From: Ectothiorhodospira sp. BSL-9 | GTDB taxonomy: Bacteria; Pseudomonadota; Gammaproteobacteria; Ectothiorhodospirales; Ectothiorhodospiraceae | Reading direction: 5' to 3' | NCBI RefSeq assembly: GCF_001632845.1 | Contig: NZ_CP011994.1 | Coordinates: forward strand, 1,426,001 to 1,490,000 | DNA: 64,000 nucleotides | Part shown: positions 8,466 through 19,000 of the stretch, piece after piece | How the letters are laid out: every line of letters starts with the position of its first letter | How positions within the stretch are numbered: the first letter of the stretch is position 1 | Position numbers and translations under genes: made by a program | Notes under the pieces: model-generated | Databases searched by the model: none | What the model was told of the DNA's origin: nothing | The model's input: only the letters and a program-made list of their open reading frames with translations

Positions 8466-9521
8466 TCAGTCCGCTGCCTGGAAGGCAAACGGCTCAGCCG
8501 CCACGAACAGCTCCGACACCTCGCCGGAAAGCACCCGCTCCATGTCCACACCCAGGTCCAGTTTCTGAGTATCCGCACCTTCGCTGAAATCCAGTTGATC
8601 AAGGTCGACCCAGAACACGCTGGGCGAGATCACCGACTCGGCGTAATAGCGCCGCTGCTTGTGGTCGGCGACCACGCGCCAGCGGGTGGTCGAGAGGTTG
8701 GGGGCATCCGCCACGCTGATGCCCCAGGGCACGGAGGTCTGGCGGATGACGCTGAACACCGAGGCAGCGGCGACCCGCGGGTTGTCACTCTGCACCACGG
8801 CATTGATGTAGAACTGGGCGCGCACGAAACGATCGGAAGCACGTACCGTACCGGGCAGGAACTCCCGCGGATTCACGTTTTCCCAGTACTCCAGGATGGC
8901 CTGCTGCCTGTCGTAGGTGGGCTCGTTCGTCATCACCTGATAGTCGCGGCTGTGATGGATGACCATCTCGCCGTCGATGAACTCGATCACCGCACTGTCG
9001 CCCGTCGCGTCCGACACTGACACATGCACCGTGGCGAAGCGACTCGGATCTATGGGAAGAGGCCCCGTCACGACGTCGATGGGGTTGGATTTCAGGTCGG
9101 CGACCGCCTCCGCCACCGTGGCGTAACGGTCGAGCAGATATTGCGGGAAAATCGCCACGGAGATGCGCGGCGTTTCACCATCATCGTCAGGATAGGTGGC
9201 GTCGACCTCCCAAAGCAGGTTGGCCACCAGGCCGGCCTCGTTCATGCCGTCGGCGGTGGAAATATCGTAGCCGGACACGATCAGGCTGCCATAGCGGCTA
9301 TTCCAGGTCACCGAGCGATCTCCGGCCAGCCCGTTTCTCTCCATGCCGCGGGGAAATGCCCATAGGTTGCTGACCATGGGCAGCTTCCAGTCCATGCTGC
9401 GTCCGGTGAGGATACGATCTTGCGGGCCCTGGTAGACCACGCGCGTACAGCTTTCCGCCAGCCCCGAACCCAGAAGACCCGCCACCAGGATGAAAGCGCA
9501 GCTGAAGAACCTTATGGACAT
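8466..9521 (-). CDS. Secreted linear amide C-N hydrolase (choloylglycine hydrolase / penicillin V acylase family)
   Basis: The 351-residue protein has a signal peptide (SIRFFSCAFILVAGLLGSG) followed by ESCTRVVYQG, so that cleavage before Cys would expose the N-terminal nucleophile typical of Ntn hydrolases. Other family signs are TGRSMDW (the Asp), DGMNEAGLVANLLW and VMTNEPTYD (the oxyanion-site Asn). Relatives cleave amide bonds in bile salts, penicillin V or N-acyl homoserine lactones; the substrate here is unknown. It is the first gene of an operon with a TolC-like channel, an adaptor and two permeases, so the enzyme may process or release an exported N-acyl compound. Two duplicated ribosome-site/ATG pairs precede it, at 9521 and 9545; 9521 places the signal peptide directly after the start. 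Confidence 0.85.
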   Translation of the reverse strand: MSIRFFSCAFILVAGLLGSGLAESCTRVVYQGPQDRILTGRSMDWKLPMVSNLWAFPRGMERNGLAGDRSVTWNSRYGSLIVSGYDISTADGMNEAGLVANLLWEVDATYPDDDGETPRISVAIFPQYLLDRYATVAEAVADLKSNPIDVVTGPLPIDPSRFATVHVSVSDATGDSAVIEFIDGEMVIHHSRDYQVMTNEPTYDRQQAILEYWENVNPREFLPGTVRASDRFVRAQFYINAVVQSDNPRVAAASVFSVIRQTSVPWGISVADAPNLSTTRWRVVADHKQRRYYAESVISPSVFWVDLDQLDFSEGADTQKLDLGVDMERVLSGEVSELFVAAEPFAFQAAD

Positions 9522-9557
9522 ATTCAACTCCTGTCTGAATGTCATGTTCAACTCCTG
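9519..9557 (-). promoter_or_regulatory. Tandem duplicated ribosome-binding site and start codon
   Basis: CAGGAGTTGAA followed by one base and ATG occurs twice, 24 bases apart (ATGs at 9545 and 9521), both in frame with the Ntn-hydrolase. The region looks like a small tandem duplication. Initiation at 9545 would put eight extra residues before the signal peptide. Confidence 0.7.
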
Positions 9558-9846
9558 CCTACCCGGTATGCAGTCGAGCCACTGCAGAAAAGCGGCCGGG
9601 TTTGATGAAAGGCTACAATAGTAGGGATCGGTTTGCCATGAGAGCCATCACCGCGACCCAGGGCCTGTTCAGCATGGAAGGCGGGGACAACGACATACCT
9701 GAAATCAGGAAGGTACGGGTAGTCACCACCATTTCCTTCCAGCCTGAAGCGCCTTGATATGGATGCCGGATTCCCAAACTTTTTTGCGCCGAGGCCTTCT
9801 TAACTGTAAGGAACCGATTCCATTTCCTGGCACGTGAGGCTCCCTT
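9558..9846. other. Divergent intergenic region between the exporter operon and dadA
   Basis: This stretch must hold the promoters of both flanking genes. The only symmetric element seen is a short inverted repeat, CCTGAAATCAGG, at 9698-9709. No RNA gene or convincing coding frame was recognised; a 51-codon frame from 9605 has no ribosome site. Confidence 0.5.
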
Positions 9847-11103
9847 ATGAAAATCCTGGTATTGGGCAGTGGCGTGATCGGTGTCACCAGCGCCTGGTAT
9901 CTGGCCAGGGCAGGCCATGAGGTGACGGTGGTTGACCAGCTGGAGGCGCCGGCCATGGAGACCAGTCATGCCAATGCGGGCATGTTGTCGTTCGACCACT
10001 CCACCCCATGGGCTGCACCGGGCGTTCCCTTCAAGGCGGTCCAATGGCTGATGCAGGACCTGGCGCCCCTGTACATCAGTCCGAAGGCCCTCGACATCCG
10101 CGCACTGCGTTTTCTGTTGAGGATGCTGGGGCAGTGCAGCGCCTCGGCCTTCGAGGTGAACAAGGAACGCATGCTGCGGGTGGCCCGTTATAGCGCCGAG
10201 TGCTTCAAGCAGCTGCGGGAAGAACTGCCGCTGGACTACGATGGCCGCCAGAAGGGCACCCTGGAGCTGTTTCGCACGGAGAAGGATCTTGCCGCTGCCG
10301 CCAGCAATGTGGCCATCCTGGAGCGCCATCACATCCCCCATGCACTGCTGGACGTGGACGCCTGCATTCGCCAGGAACCGGCCCTGGCCCATGTGCGGGA
10401 AAAGATCGCCGGTGGGGTGCTTCTGCCGGGGGATGAGACCGGTGATTGCCACAAGTTCACCTGCGCCCTGGCAAAGGCCTGTGAAACCCGTGGTGTGACC
10501 TTTTTGATGAATACCCGGGTGGAGGCCATCGACACCGGCAACGGGAAGATCACCGGTATCAGAACTTCCGCCGGCACCCTGAGCGCCGACCGCTACGTGT
10601 TGGCCCTGGGGTGTGAGTCACCGAGGGTGCTGGGCGGGATCGGAATTCACGTGCCCGTTTACCCCCTCAAGGGCTACTCCCTGACCATGCCGATCCTGGA
10701 TGAGGACAGGGCACCCCAATCCACGGTGATGGACCAGAAATACAAGGTGGCCGTCACCCGCTTCGACCACCGCATCCGGGTGGGCGGGGTGGCGGAGATC
10801 GCCGGGGACAACAAGGACCTGCCGCCACAACGCCGCGCGGCCATCGAGTACGTGGTGCGGGATCTATTCCCCGGCGGTGGCGCGGTGGAGGCGGCGGAGT
10901 TCTGGGCCGGGCTGCGGCCCATGACCCCGGACAGCGTGCCCATCCTGGGCAGTACACGTTACGACAATCTGTTCCTGAACATCGGTCACGGGACGCTGGG
11001 CTGGACCATGTCCCTGGGCTCGTCAAGATTCGTGGCTGATCTGGTCGGCGGCCATTCCACGGATATCGATCCCGACGGCCTGGGCCTGGACCGCTACGCC
11101 TGA
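9847..11103 (+). CDS. dadA: D-amino acid dehydrogenase, FAD-dependent
   Basis: The 418-residue protein is the length of DadA and opens with the FAD-binding motif VLGSGVIGVTSAWYLARAG followed by VTVVDQ, the ribose-binding end of the Rossmann fold. The C-terminal FAD/substrate elements GLRPMTPDSVPILG and NIGHGTLGWTMS are also family hallmarks. DadA oxidises D-amino acids (mainly D-Ala) to 2-oxo acids at the inner membrane and passes electrons to quinone. No alanine racemase or Lrp gene is next to it, so it appears to be a single transcription unit; it converges with the PAS-GGDEF-EAL gene, whose end overlaps its own by 10 bases. Confidence 0.93.
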   Translation: MKILVLGSGVIGVTSAWYLARAGHEVTVVDQLEAPAMETSHANAGMLSFDHSTPWAAPGVPFKAVQWLMQDLAPLYISPKALDIRALRFLLRMLGQCSASAFEVNKERMLRVARYSAECFKQLREELPLDYDGRQKGTLELFRTEKDLAAAASNVAILERHHIPHALLDVDACIRQEPALAHVREKIAGGVLLPGDETGDCHKFTCALAKACETRGVTFLMNTRVEAIDTGNGKITGIRTSAGTLSADRYVLALGCESPRVLGGIGIHVPVYPLKGYSLTMPILDEDRAPQSTVMDQKYKVAVTRFDHRIRVGGVAEIAGDNKDLPPQRRAAIEYVVRDLFPGGGAVEAAEFWAGLRPMTPDSVPILGSTRYDNLFLNIGHGTLGWTMSLGSSRFVADLVGGHSTDIDPDGLGLDRYA

Positions 11104-13631
11104 GCAGGGTATAGCAAGCGTTCCACATCCTCGGCCGGCACCGGCCGACTATACAGATAGCCTTGTCCTTGCACGCAGCCATGATCCAGCAGGAAGTCCC
11201 GCTGCACGGTGTTCTCGATGCCCTCGGCAATGACCTTCAATCCCAGGGTCTCGCCCAGGCCGATGATGGCCCGGATGATGGCGGCATCCTCGGGGTGATT
11301 GGCGGGGTCTTCCTTCATCTCGGAGACGAAGGATTGATCGATCTTGATGGCGTGCACCGGCAGGCGCTTGAGATAGTTCAGGGAGGAATAGGCGGTGCCG
11401 AAATCATCAATGGAGATGCGCACACCATGGGTGTTGAGTTCGGTCAGGGTGCGTATGGTCTGTTCAATGGAGCTCATCGCCGCGCTTTCGGTGATCTCGA
11501 TTTCCAGATCGCTCGCCTCCAGGCCGGTATCGGCCAGCACCCCTAGAATGCGTTCAACCAGGTCCGGCTCCCGCAGTTCCCGTGCCGACAGGTTTACCGC
11601 CACCGTCACGGTCGGCACGTTCCGGGCCTTCCAGGCGCGAATCTGCTCGCAGGCCTGTCGCAGCACCTCCGGCCCCAGTGAGAGAATGAAGCCGGTCTCC
11701 TCCGCCAGGGGAATGAAACGACCCGGAGAGATCATGCCCCATTGGGGGTGACGCCAGCGCACCAGGGCTTCCAGGCTGAGCACGCGCCCGCTGGCCAGGT
11801 CCACCCGGGGCTGATAGACGAGATGGAATTCGTCTCTCTCCAGTGCCTGGCGCATGGCCTGGTCCAGTTCCATGCGTTCCTGTAGTGCCGCATCCATCTC
11901 CGGGGTGTAGAAATGGTAGCAACGCCGCCCCTCGGCCTTGGCGCGATACATGGCGGCGTCGGCATGACGTATCAAGTCCTCCGGCCGGTCGCTGTCGCCG
12001 GGGTAGGCAGAAATGCCGATACTGACCGTCACGGACACCTGCTGGCTCGACAGGGGGATGGGTTGGCTCAGGACCTTCTGGATCTTCTCGAGTACGGGGA
12101 TGGCGTCCTCCGCATGAGAAAGTTTGGGCAGCAGCAGGATGAACGAGTCCCCACCGAAACGGGCCACCGTATCCCCCTCGCGCAACAGGCCGCGCAGGCG
12201 ATGCGCCACCTGGATCAGCAACTGGTCGCCCAGGTCGTGCCCCAGTGAGTCATTGATGACCTTGAAATCATCCAGGTCGATGAACATCACCGCCAGGGCA
12301 TGTTCATCGCGGCGGGCCTGTGCCACTGCCTGACCGATTCTATCCAGTATGAGGCTGCGATTGGGCAGGCCCGTCAACGGATCGTGGAAGGCGAGGTATT
12401 CCAGGCGCTCGTTCAGGGCTCGCTTGTCGGAGATGTCCTCGGCCAGCTTGATGTAGTGAGTGACTTCACCCCGTGCATTGCGGATCGGTGAGATCCGGGC
12501 CCGTTCCCAGTACGGCTCGCCGGACCGCTTGCGGTTGTGGAACTCGCCCTCCCAGGTTTCGCCGCTGCGGATGGTTTCCCACAGCTGGTGAAATTTTGCG
12601 GTGTCTTTCTCGCCGTAGCGCAACATCCCCGCACGCTGACCCAGTACCTCCTCGCGGGAAAAGCCGGTGTTGTCGCAGAAACGTTGATTCACATACTCGA
12701 TCACGCTGTCGGTGTTGGTGAGTATCATGACACTGGGACTTTGCTCCACCGCGTAGGCCAGTCGCTCGCTTTGCTCTTCGGCCAGCTTGCGCTCGGTAAC
12801 ATCCACGGTGGACCCCAGGATCTTGCTCAGGCATCCGTCCGGGCCGTAAACGGCGGAGGCTTGATGCAGGATCCATCGCCAGCCACCAGCCTGGTGGCGC
12901 ATGCGCACCTCGATACGAAATCGCCCCTTGGGCTGGCGTGTGTATTGCTCGAACAGCCGAATATCCTCATCCCGCTCGTCGGGGTGGATCAACGAACGCC
13001 AGGCCTCCATATCATTGTGCAGTTGGTGATCCAGGTAACCCAGTTGCCCCTTGAGTTCACGGGACAACATCACGCTTCCGTCGGGCCTCCACTCGAACAA
13101 GCCCACGTTGCCGCCTTGCACGGCCTCCCATAGCCATTCCTGCTCCTGGAGTCGGGCCGCCATGTTCATGTCCATGCAATAGAGGCGTGAGCCATCTTCG
13201 GCATGGGGCACCACCACATGGCAGGAGAGGACCTTGACGGGGTAGCCTTCGCGATGACGCAGGATCAGCATCTCCGAGGGCGGCAGGTGAACGCCATCAC
13301 GCACCTGCTGCATGCGCTGGTGAAAGACCTCCAGATCTTCCGGGGGAATGATGAGATCTGCCAGGTTGGCACCCAGGGCCTCATGGGCGGGGTAGCCATA
13401 CAGATGCTCGCTGGCGGGGTTCCAGTAAACCACGGTTCCATCCAGCCGATACCCCTGGATCGAGATGTCGGGTACGGTGTCCAGGAGTTGCGTCAGGGCC
13501 GCTTCATCGTGCCGACGCGATTCGTCCACCGCTCCCTCCCGAGCAGCCTCATCCGAGGCTCCCGGCGAAGGGTTTTTGTCCTCTTGCATGCGAGTAATCC
13601 AGTCGCAGTTGATGTATCGCAAGGGTAGCAT
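11094..13631 (-). CDS. PAS-PAS-PAS-GGDEF-EAL cyclic-di-GMP signalling protein
   Basis: An 845-residue soluble protein. Three PAS modules occupy about residues 45-165, 170-280 (PAS_3 type, ending GSTVDVTERK) and 285-405 (ending LAEDISDKRALNERLEYL), then a GGDEF domain (about 415-570) and an EAL domain (about 585-835). The GGDEF signature reads ARFGGDSFILLL, so the fourth residue is Ser instead of Glu/Asp-Glu-Phe; cyclase activity is doubtful. The EAL domain keeps LEALVRWRHP, DDFGTAYSSLNYL and the KVIAEGIEN loop, so phosphodiesterase activity is likely. No membrane segments. The ATG at 13631 has AAGGG five bases upstream. A decayed EAL tail at 15859-15972 is closely related to its C-terminus. 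Confidence 0.93.
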   Translation of the reverse strand: MLPLRYINCDWITRMQEDKNPSPGASDEAAREGAVDESRRHDEAALTQLLDTVPDISIQGYRLDGTVVYWNPASEHLYGYPAHEALGANLADLIIPPEDLEVFHQRMQQVRDGVHLPPSEMLILRHREGYPVKVLSCHVVVPHAEDGSRLYCMDMNMAARLQEQEWLWEAVQGGNVGLFEWRPDGSVMLSRELKGQLGYLDHQLHNDMEAWRSLIHPDERDEDIRLFEQYTRQPKGRFRIEVRMRHQAGGWRWILHQASAVYGPDGCLSKILGSTVDVTERKLAEEQSERLAYAVEQSPSVMILTNTDSVIEYVNQRFCDNTGFSREEVLGQRAGMLRYGEKDTAKFHQLWETIRSGETWEGEFHNRKRSGEPYWERARISPIRNARGEVTHYIKLAEDISDKRALNERLEYLAFHDPLTGLPNRSLILDRIGQAVAQARRDEHALAVMFIDLDDFKVINDSLGHDLGDQLLIQVAHRLRGLLREGDTVARFGGDSFILLLPKLSHAEDAIPVLEKIQKVLSQPIPLSSQQVSVTVSIGISAYPGDSDRPEDLIRHADAAMYRAKAEGRRCYHFYTPEMDAALQERMELDQAMRQALERDEFHLVYQPRVDLASGRVLSLEALVRWRHPQWGMISPGRFIPLAEETGFILSLGPEVLRQACEQIRAWKARNVPTVTVAVNLSARELREPDLVERILGVLADTGLEASDLEIEITESAAMSSIEQTIRTLTELNTHGVRISIDDFGTAYSSLNYLKRLPVHAIKIDQSFVSEMKEDPANHPEDAAIIRAIIGLGETLGLKVIAEGIENTVQRDFLLDHGCVQGQGYLYSRPVPAEDVERLLYPAQA

Positions 13632-13845
13632 GGCACCCTTGTCTAGAATTCCGACACTCTATCAATACTTTTTTGGCTATTCTATTTTCACGGTAGCTTG
13701 GGTGGCCGATCGGAAGTCGTGCACGCAGGTGGGGCGGTGAGAGGCCGGCGCCAAGCGAACAGGCGTCATGGTCGCCAGCGGTGAGGCCTGTTGGCAATAT
13801 GCGTCATGTCCCCGGTGATGGGAGCCATGACCCTGGAGGGGTTCA

Positions 13846-15765
13846 GTGTTTTTTCAACGATTTCGATTGACGCCCAAGCTGCTGATTCTGCTCGGTATAC
13901 CCATGGTGCTGGCGCTGGTTGTGGTGGCCCTCATTGTTATCGCGCAGGTTAACCACCGGGTGGTGGGGTTGATGCACGACGCCGCTCAGAATCGGGCCAG
14001 CGCGGGCTCGGATAGCGTGGGATGGTGGCTGGAGTCGCACATGGGGGTGGTGCGCACCCTGGCGCAGACCCGGGTGCTGGCCTCAGGCAATACCGAGAGC
14101 ATCTCGGGCGTCCTTCAGCACTTTGGTCAGCGCATGAGCGATGAATACGAAGTGCTGTTCTTCGCCGACGTCGATGGCGAAGCCTACTACCACAATGAAC
14201 ACCGCTCGAACTTGGCCGATCGGGGCTATTTCCGGCGTATCGTCCGGGATCAGGCGGACGTGTCCGTGGTCACCGATCCTGTCTACTCGCGCAGTACGGG
14301 AAATCCCATCACCGTACTCGCCCACGCCGTGGAAAATGCGCGAGGTGAAGTGCTGGGGGTGTTGGCCGCCACCGTGACCCTGGACACCCTGTCCCGCATT
14401 GTCGGGCAGGTCATCGACCAACCCGGGGCCATGGCCTGGGTTCTGGATTCTGGCGGCATGACCATCGCCCATCCGGATTCCGGGCGACTCATGTCGGAAA
14501 ATGCCCTTGATGTGACCAATCAGGAGTATGCCGCCATTGCCCGGCGCATGGTGGCTGGTGATCAAGGTATTGGGGAGTACGTGGATGATCAGGGACGCGC
14601 GTTCAATGTGGCGTACCAGCCCATTCCCGATACGCCGGGCTGGTCCCTGGCGGTCGCCATCCCAACGGACCATTTGCTGGCGACAGCGCGCGAACTGCGG
14701 ACAACGCTGATCGTCGTCTTCGGGATCACCCTCTTGTTGCTGGCCGGGATCATCATTTGGGTGGCCCGCATGATCGTGCGCCCGGTGCGTGAAACACGCC
14801 AGGCGCTGGACGATATTGCTGCCGGGGATGGTGATCTCACCCAGCGGCTCAATGAGGATCGCCATGACGAGTTCGGGGATCTGGCGCGCAGTTTCAACGC
14901 CTTTGTCGATGGTGTTCACACTCTCGTGAGGCAGGTCTCGGAGGCGGCCAGTCAGCTGTCGGCGGCAGCCGAGCAATTGTCCGTGTCCAGCCGCCAGGCC
15001 AGTGAGCAGGTTCAACAGCAGCAATCCGAGACCGAGCAGGTGGCGACCGCGATGACACAAATGGCGGCCACCGTGACCCAGGTGGCCGGTAACGCCAGCC
15101 AGGCCGCCGATGCCGCTGCCGAATCGGACCGCGCGGCCCATGCGGGTGCCGATGTGGTGCAACTCACCTCGCGGGAGGTGGGCGAGCTGGCCGAAGAGGT
15201 GCAGAGCGCGGTGTCCGTGATCAACCGCCTGCAGGGCGATGCCGAGAGCATTGGGACGGTGCTGGAGGTGATCCGTGGCATTGCCGAGCAGACCAACCTG
15301 CTGGCCCTCAATGCCGCCATCGAGGCTGCACGTGCCGGCGAGGCAGGTAGGGGGTTTGCGGTGGTGGCCGACGAGGTGCGCACCCTGGCCACCCGCACGC
15401 AGAGTTCCACCCAGGAGATCCGGGCCATCATCGAGAAACTGCAGGGCGCCGCCAATGATGCGGTCAAGGTCATGGATGCCGGGCATGCCAAGGCCACCGA
15501 CGGCGTGTCCTCCGCCGAACGGGCCGCCAGGGCCCTGGAGGACATCACCCGCGGTATCAGTACCATCAATGACATGAACACCCAGATCGCCAGTGCCGCA
15601 GAGGAGCAGTCAGCCGTAGCAGAGGATGTGCACCGCTCCCTGACGCGAATCAGCAGCGGCGTGGAACAGGCTGCCAATGGTTCCACGCAAATTGCAGCGG
15701 CCAGCGACGAGTTGGCGCGACTGGCGGCTGATCTTCAGACGCGGGTGGGGCGTTTCAAGGTATGA
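13846..15765 (+). CDS. Methyl-accepting chemotaxis protein with Cache-type sensor
   Basis: The 639-residue receptor has a membrane helix at about 12-33, a periplasmic double-Cache-like sensor (about 40-280, with [20 protein letters not shown] and [18 protein letters not shown]), a second helix at about 286-310, a HAMP segment (about 311-365) and a cytoplasmic signalling coiled coil. The conserved hairpin tip, [20 protein letters not shown] followed by [18 protein letters not shown], lies near residues 475-515. Cache sensors usually bind small amino acids or carboxylates, but the ligand cannot be read from the sequence. There is no C-terminal CheR/CheB pentapeptide. The start is a GTG at 13846 preceded by GGAGGGG. 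No other chemotaxis genes are nearby. Confidence 0.95.
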   Translation: MFFQRFRLTPKLLILLGIPMVLALVVVALIVIAQVNHRVVGLMHDAAQNRASAGSDSVGWWLESHMGVVRTLAQTRVLASGNTESISGVLQHFGQRMSDEYEVLFFADVDGEAYYHNEHRSNLADRGYFRRIVRDQADVSVVTDPVYSRSTGNPITVLAHAVENARGEVLGVLAATVTLDTLSRIVGQVIDQPGAMAWVLDSGGMTIAHPDSGRLMSENALDVTNQEYAAIARRMVAGDQGIGEYVDDQGRAFNVAYQPIPDTPGWSLAVAIPTDHLLATARELRTTLIVVFGITLLLLAGIIIWVARMIVRPVRETRQALDDIAAGDGDLTQRLNEDRHDEFGDLARSFNAFVDGVHTLVRQVSEAASQLSAAAEQLSVSSRQASEQVQQQQSETEQVATAMTQMAATVTQVAGNASQAADAAAESDRAAHAGADVVQLTSREVGELAEEVQSAVSVINRLQGDAESIGTVLEVIRGIAEQTNLLALNAAIEAARAGEAGRGFAVVADEVRTLATRTQSSTQEIRAIIEKLQGAANDAVKVMDAGHAKATDGVSSAERAARALEDITRGISTINDMNTQIASAAEEQSAVAEDVHRSLTRISSGVEQAANGSTQIAAASDELARLAADLQTRVGRFKV

Positions 15766-15858
15766 CTTTGGGAGGCGTGTCTGTAGCCTCCAGATAAAGC
15801 TGGAAGCTCATTCATCGTGTACCGGTTTGCAGCCGGCCCTTGCCGGGGGGCGGTACGA

Positions 15859-15972
15859 TCAGGAATCTTCGGGGTGCAGGTTTTTCGACTGCAAGAGCAA
15901 TTGCTCTGCCTCCTTGGCTGGCACCGGTCGGCTGAACAGGTAGCCTTGCCCCTGCACGCAGCCATGGTTCAG
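15859..15972 (-). pseudogene. C-terminal remnant of a second EAL-domain gene
   Basis: On the minus strand this short frame reads LNHGCVQGQGYLFSRPVPA then KEAEQLLLQSKNLHPEDS and stop. It is strikingly close to the tail of the 11094-13631 protein (LDHGCVQGQGYLYSRPVPAE). A TGA immediately upstream in the same frame shows that the rest of the gene is gone. It is read as the surviving end of a paralogous EAL phosphodiesterase and fills most of the 320-base gap between the chemoreceptor and the SMC-like operon. Confidence 0.75.
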
Positions 15973-16085
15973 TCATGGCCTTACCGTTTGGAGTTGATGG
16001 CAGTGCAGGGCGGCTGCGGGAATGCTGCTGCGGCCGGTCTCTGGCAAGATAGGCCCCTCCGAGGTCAAGGAATCCAGAACGCGAC

Positions 16086-19000
16086 ATGGCGCACCTGTTA
16101 CGCATCGTGATGATTCACGGCCATCTTGAGGGGGTGGTCGAGCTGAATGTGGACGGCCACACCAATATCTGCGGCACCAATGCCTCGGGCAAGACCACCC
16201 TGCAGCGGCTGGTGCCGGTGTTCTACGGCGAGTTGCCCAACAAGGTGGTGCCCAGGACGCGGCAGAAGTTCGACCAATTCTACCTGCCGCACCGCAACAG
16301 CTACCTGGTCTACGAATACCGGCGCGAGGCGGGCGACGTGTGTCAGGCGGTCCTCACGCGCAAGAGCGACGGCGGCGTGGAATATCGCTTTGTCAGTGCC
16401 CCCTATCGCCCCGAAGACTATCTGGTCACGGGCGAGGGCGGTGTGACGGCGCTGGACTATGCCCAGTGGGCCAACGGGCTGCGCCGCCAGGGTGTTGAGG
16501 TATCCCAGAAAATCGGCGCCAGCTCCGAATATCGCGCGGTGATCCAGAACGACTTCACCCAGCAATACGGCAACAGCCGCGAGGCATTGCGTCTGCGTCA
16601 GATGGCGGCCCGTTTCAGCCTGGTACGCCCGGCACATCGCATCCGTCATATGGAAAAGCTGGTCTCTGCGGTGCATGCCAAGGAGGGCAAGATGGACACC
16701 CTCAAGACCATGCTGGCGGCCATCTTCGAGGAGGATGGCGTCGAGTTGCCGGTCACCCGTATCCGCAACACCAAGGCGCGGGAGTGGATCGCCCGCATGC
16801 GCCAGTCCATGCGCCTGGCGCCGCTCCAGCGTGCCCTGGAAGACCTGCAGCGCCTCGACCGCGAGATTGCCGAGCTGGAGACTTCACTGTGTCAGTTTCA
16901 CCCCCGGCTCCAGGCCGACCACCACCATGCCCAGCGGGCCTGGGCCGACCTCGAGGCCCGGCTCAATGAGCTTCGGCGTGACTTCCGGGCTCGCGAGCAG
17001 GCCCATGAGGAGGCGCGCGGCACCCTCGACGACCGGATCAGCGCGCTGGACAGCGAACTGAAGCGGACTCGCCTTGAACTCGATGACCTGCAGCGCCGGT
17101 TCGAGGCCTTCAAGGAGGCCGATATGCCCGGTCTTGAGCGCGACCTCCAGAGTCTGCCTCAGTGGCGCGAGGAGTTGCAGCAACTGCGCGATCACCTGGA
17201 ACTGATGCAGCAGGCGGCCCAGGAGAGCAAGGCACGCCTGAATGCCCGGCTGGTGGAACTGGGTGATCTGCTGGAGCGCCGCAGCGAGGAAACCCAGGCG
17301 CGCATCGATGCCCTCGACAAGGAGAAGGACGCCTGCCGCGAGGCCCGGAGTGAACAGGAACAGCATCTGGAAGCGGACCATCAGGGCCGCCGAAAGGCAC
17401 TGGACGATGATTACCGCAGTCGCCTGGATGAGGGCGCCAACCGGCTTGCCGAACTCAAGGCCCGGCTGGCTCATGACGGCCAGACCACCGAGGAAGCCCA
17501 CGAGGCCCGGCAGGCCCAGGCCCGGGTCGATCAGGCTCAGGGCGAACAAAGCGCCGCCGTCGCCGCGACGGAGGCGGTGCGTGGCGAACTCGACGAGCGC
17601 AAGCGTGAACGCGAGACTGCGGAGCGTGATCTGGAGCATGCCCGTCAGCAGCGTTCCCGGGCCGAGGCGCGCCTTGATGCACTGCTGATCCAGCGTGACC
17701 CCGCCCAGGGCAGCCTGCGGCACTTCCTGCGTCATCATCGTCCGGGCTGGGAACAGAGCCTGGGCAAGGTGATCGCGCCGGAACTGCTGCAGCGTCGCGA
17801 TCTGGCCCCGCAGTTCAACGACGATGCCAGTGACGATCTTTATGGGTTGGTGGTGGACCTCGCAGCCATCGCCCTGCCTGATCATGCCCAGGACGAGGCC
17901 ACCCTGCTGGCCGGGATCGAGGCTGCCCAGCAGGCGCTGGACCAGGCCCGGAAGACCGAAGAGGCCGCCGAGAAGGCGCTCAAGGCCCGCCACGACAAGG
18001 TGCAGGAGGCCGCCGGCCGGCTGGATGGTGCCCGTGCGACCCAGCGCCGCGCCGCCGAAGAAGTGGACTACGCCCTGCAGGCCCGCAGCCAGTGCCGGGA
18101 GCGTCACGAGGCCGCTCGCCAGGCACGCCAGGCCGCCTGCCGTGAGGCGCTCAATGAGCAGGAGGCTCAGCAGCAGGCGCTGAATCATGAGCGGGAACAG
18201 GCCCTGGAGGCACTGGCCGGTACGCACCGCGCCCAGCGCCAGGCCTTGAACGACGAATTCAAGGGGCGGCTGGCCGGTCTGGATGAGCAGATTGCCCAGT
18301 ATCGTGGCCAGTTAACCGGATTCAGGGAGGAGAACCGCCGTCAGCGCGAGGAACTTGAGGCTGCCTTCGAGCGCGAACTGGCCGAGCAGGGTGTGGACAC
18401 CGTTAGCCTGAACCAGACCCGCTCACGCCTGGAGGCCCTGGAGCAGCGCATTCGCCAGACCGAGCGGCGTCGCGAGGAGCTCGAAGCCTACACGCGCTTC
18501 ATGCGGGTGGAGTGGGGTGAGCGCAAGCCGCAGTTGGTGGCGCGGGAGGCTGAACTGGGCGGTGAGCATCAGACCGCTGTGCGCGAGCGCGAGCATCTCA
18601 AGCAGCAGTTCGACACCGCGCGCCGGGAGTACCGTGAGGCGGTCGCCGATCTGGAGAAGCAGCGCAGCGCTGAACAGCAGTTGATCGACACCCTCGCGCC
18701 GTTGCTCACCCGGCTGGATGCACTGCATCTGGAACAGGTCCCGGACTCCCAGGGCGAGGCCCCGGGGGATGCCAGCGAACGCATTGAGCGCGTCCGCCAG
18801 GCGCTGACCGACCATGCCCGCACCCAGGATGAGCTGCGCCGTGGCTGCGAGAAGATGGAGTCCGACCTGATCAAGGGCGCCAGTACCGATTTCCACGAGA
18901 CCCTGGAGGCGGAGCGCAAACGGCTTGAAGACAGCAGCCCCCGCCGTCTGCTGGGTGTACTGGCCGGCATGCTCCAGTTGCTGGAGGGGCGGCAGGAGCA

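Noticed and set aside
9605-9757. A 51-codon frame upstream of dadA
   Set aside because: No ribosome-binding site, no recognisable family, and it lies in a divergent promoter region.
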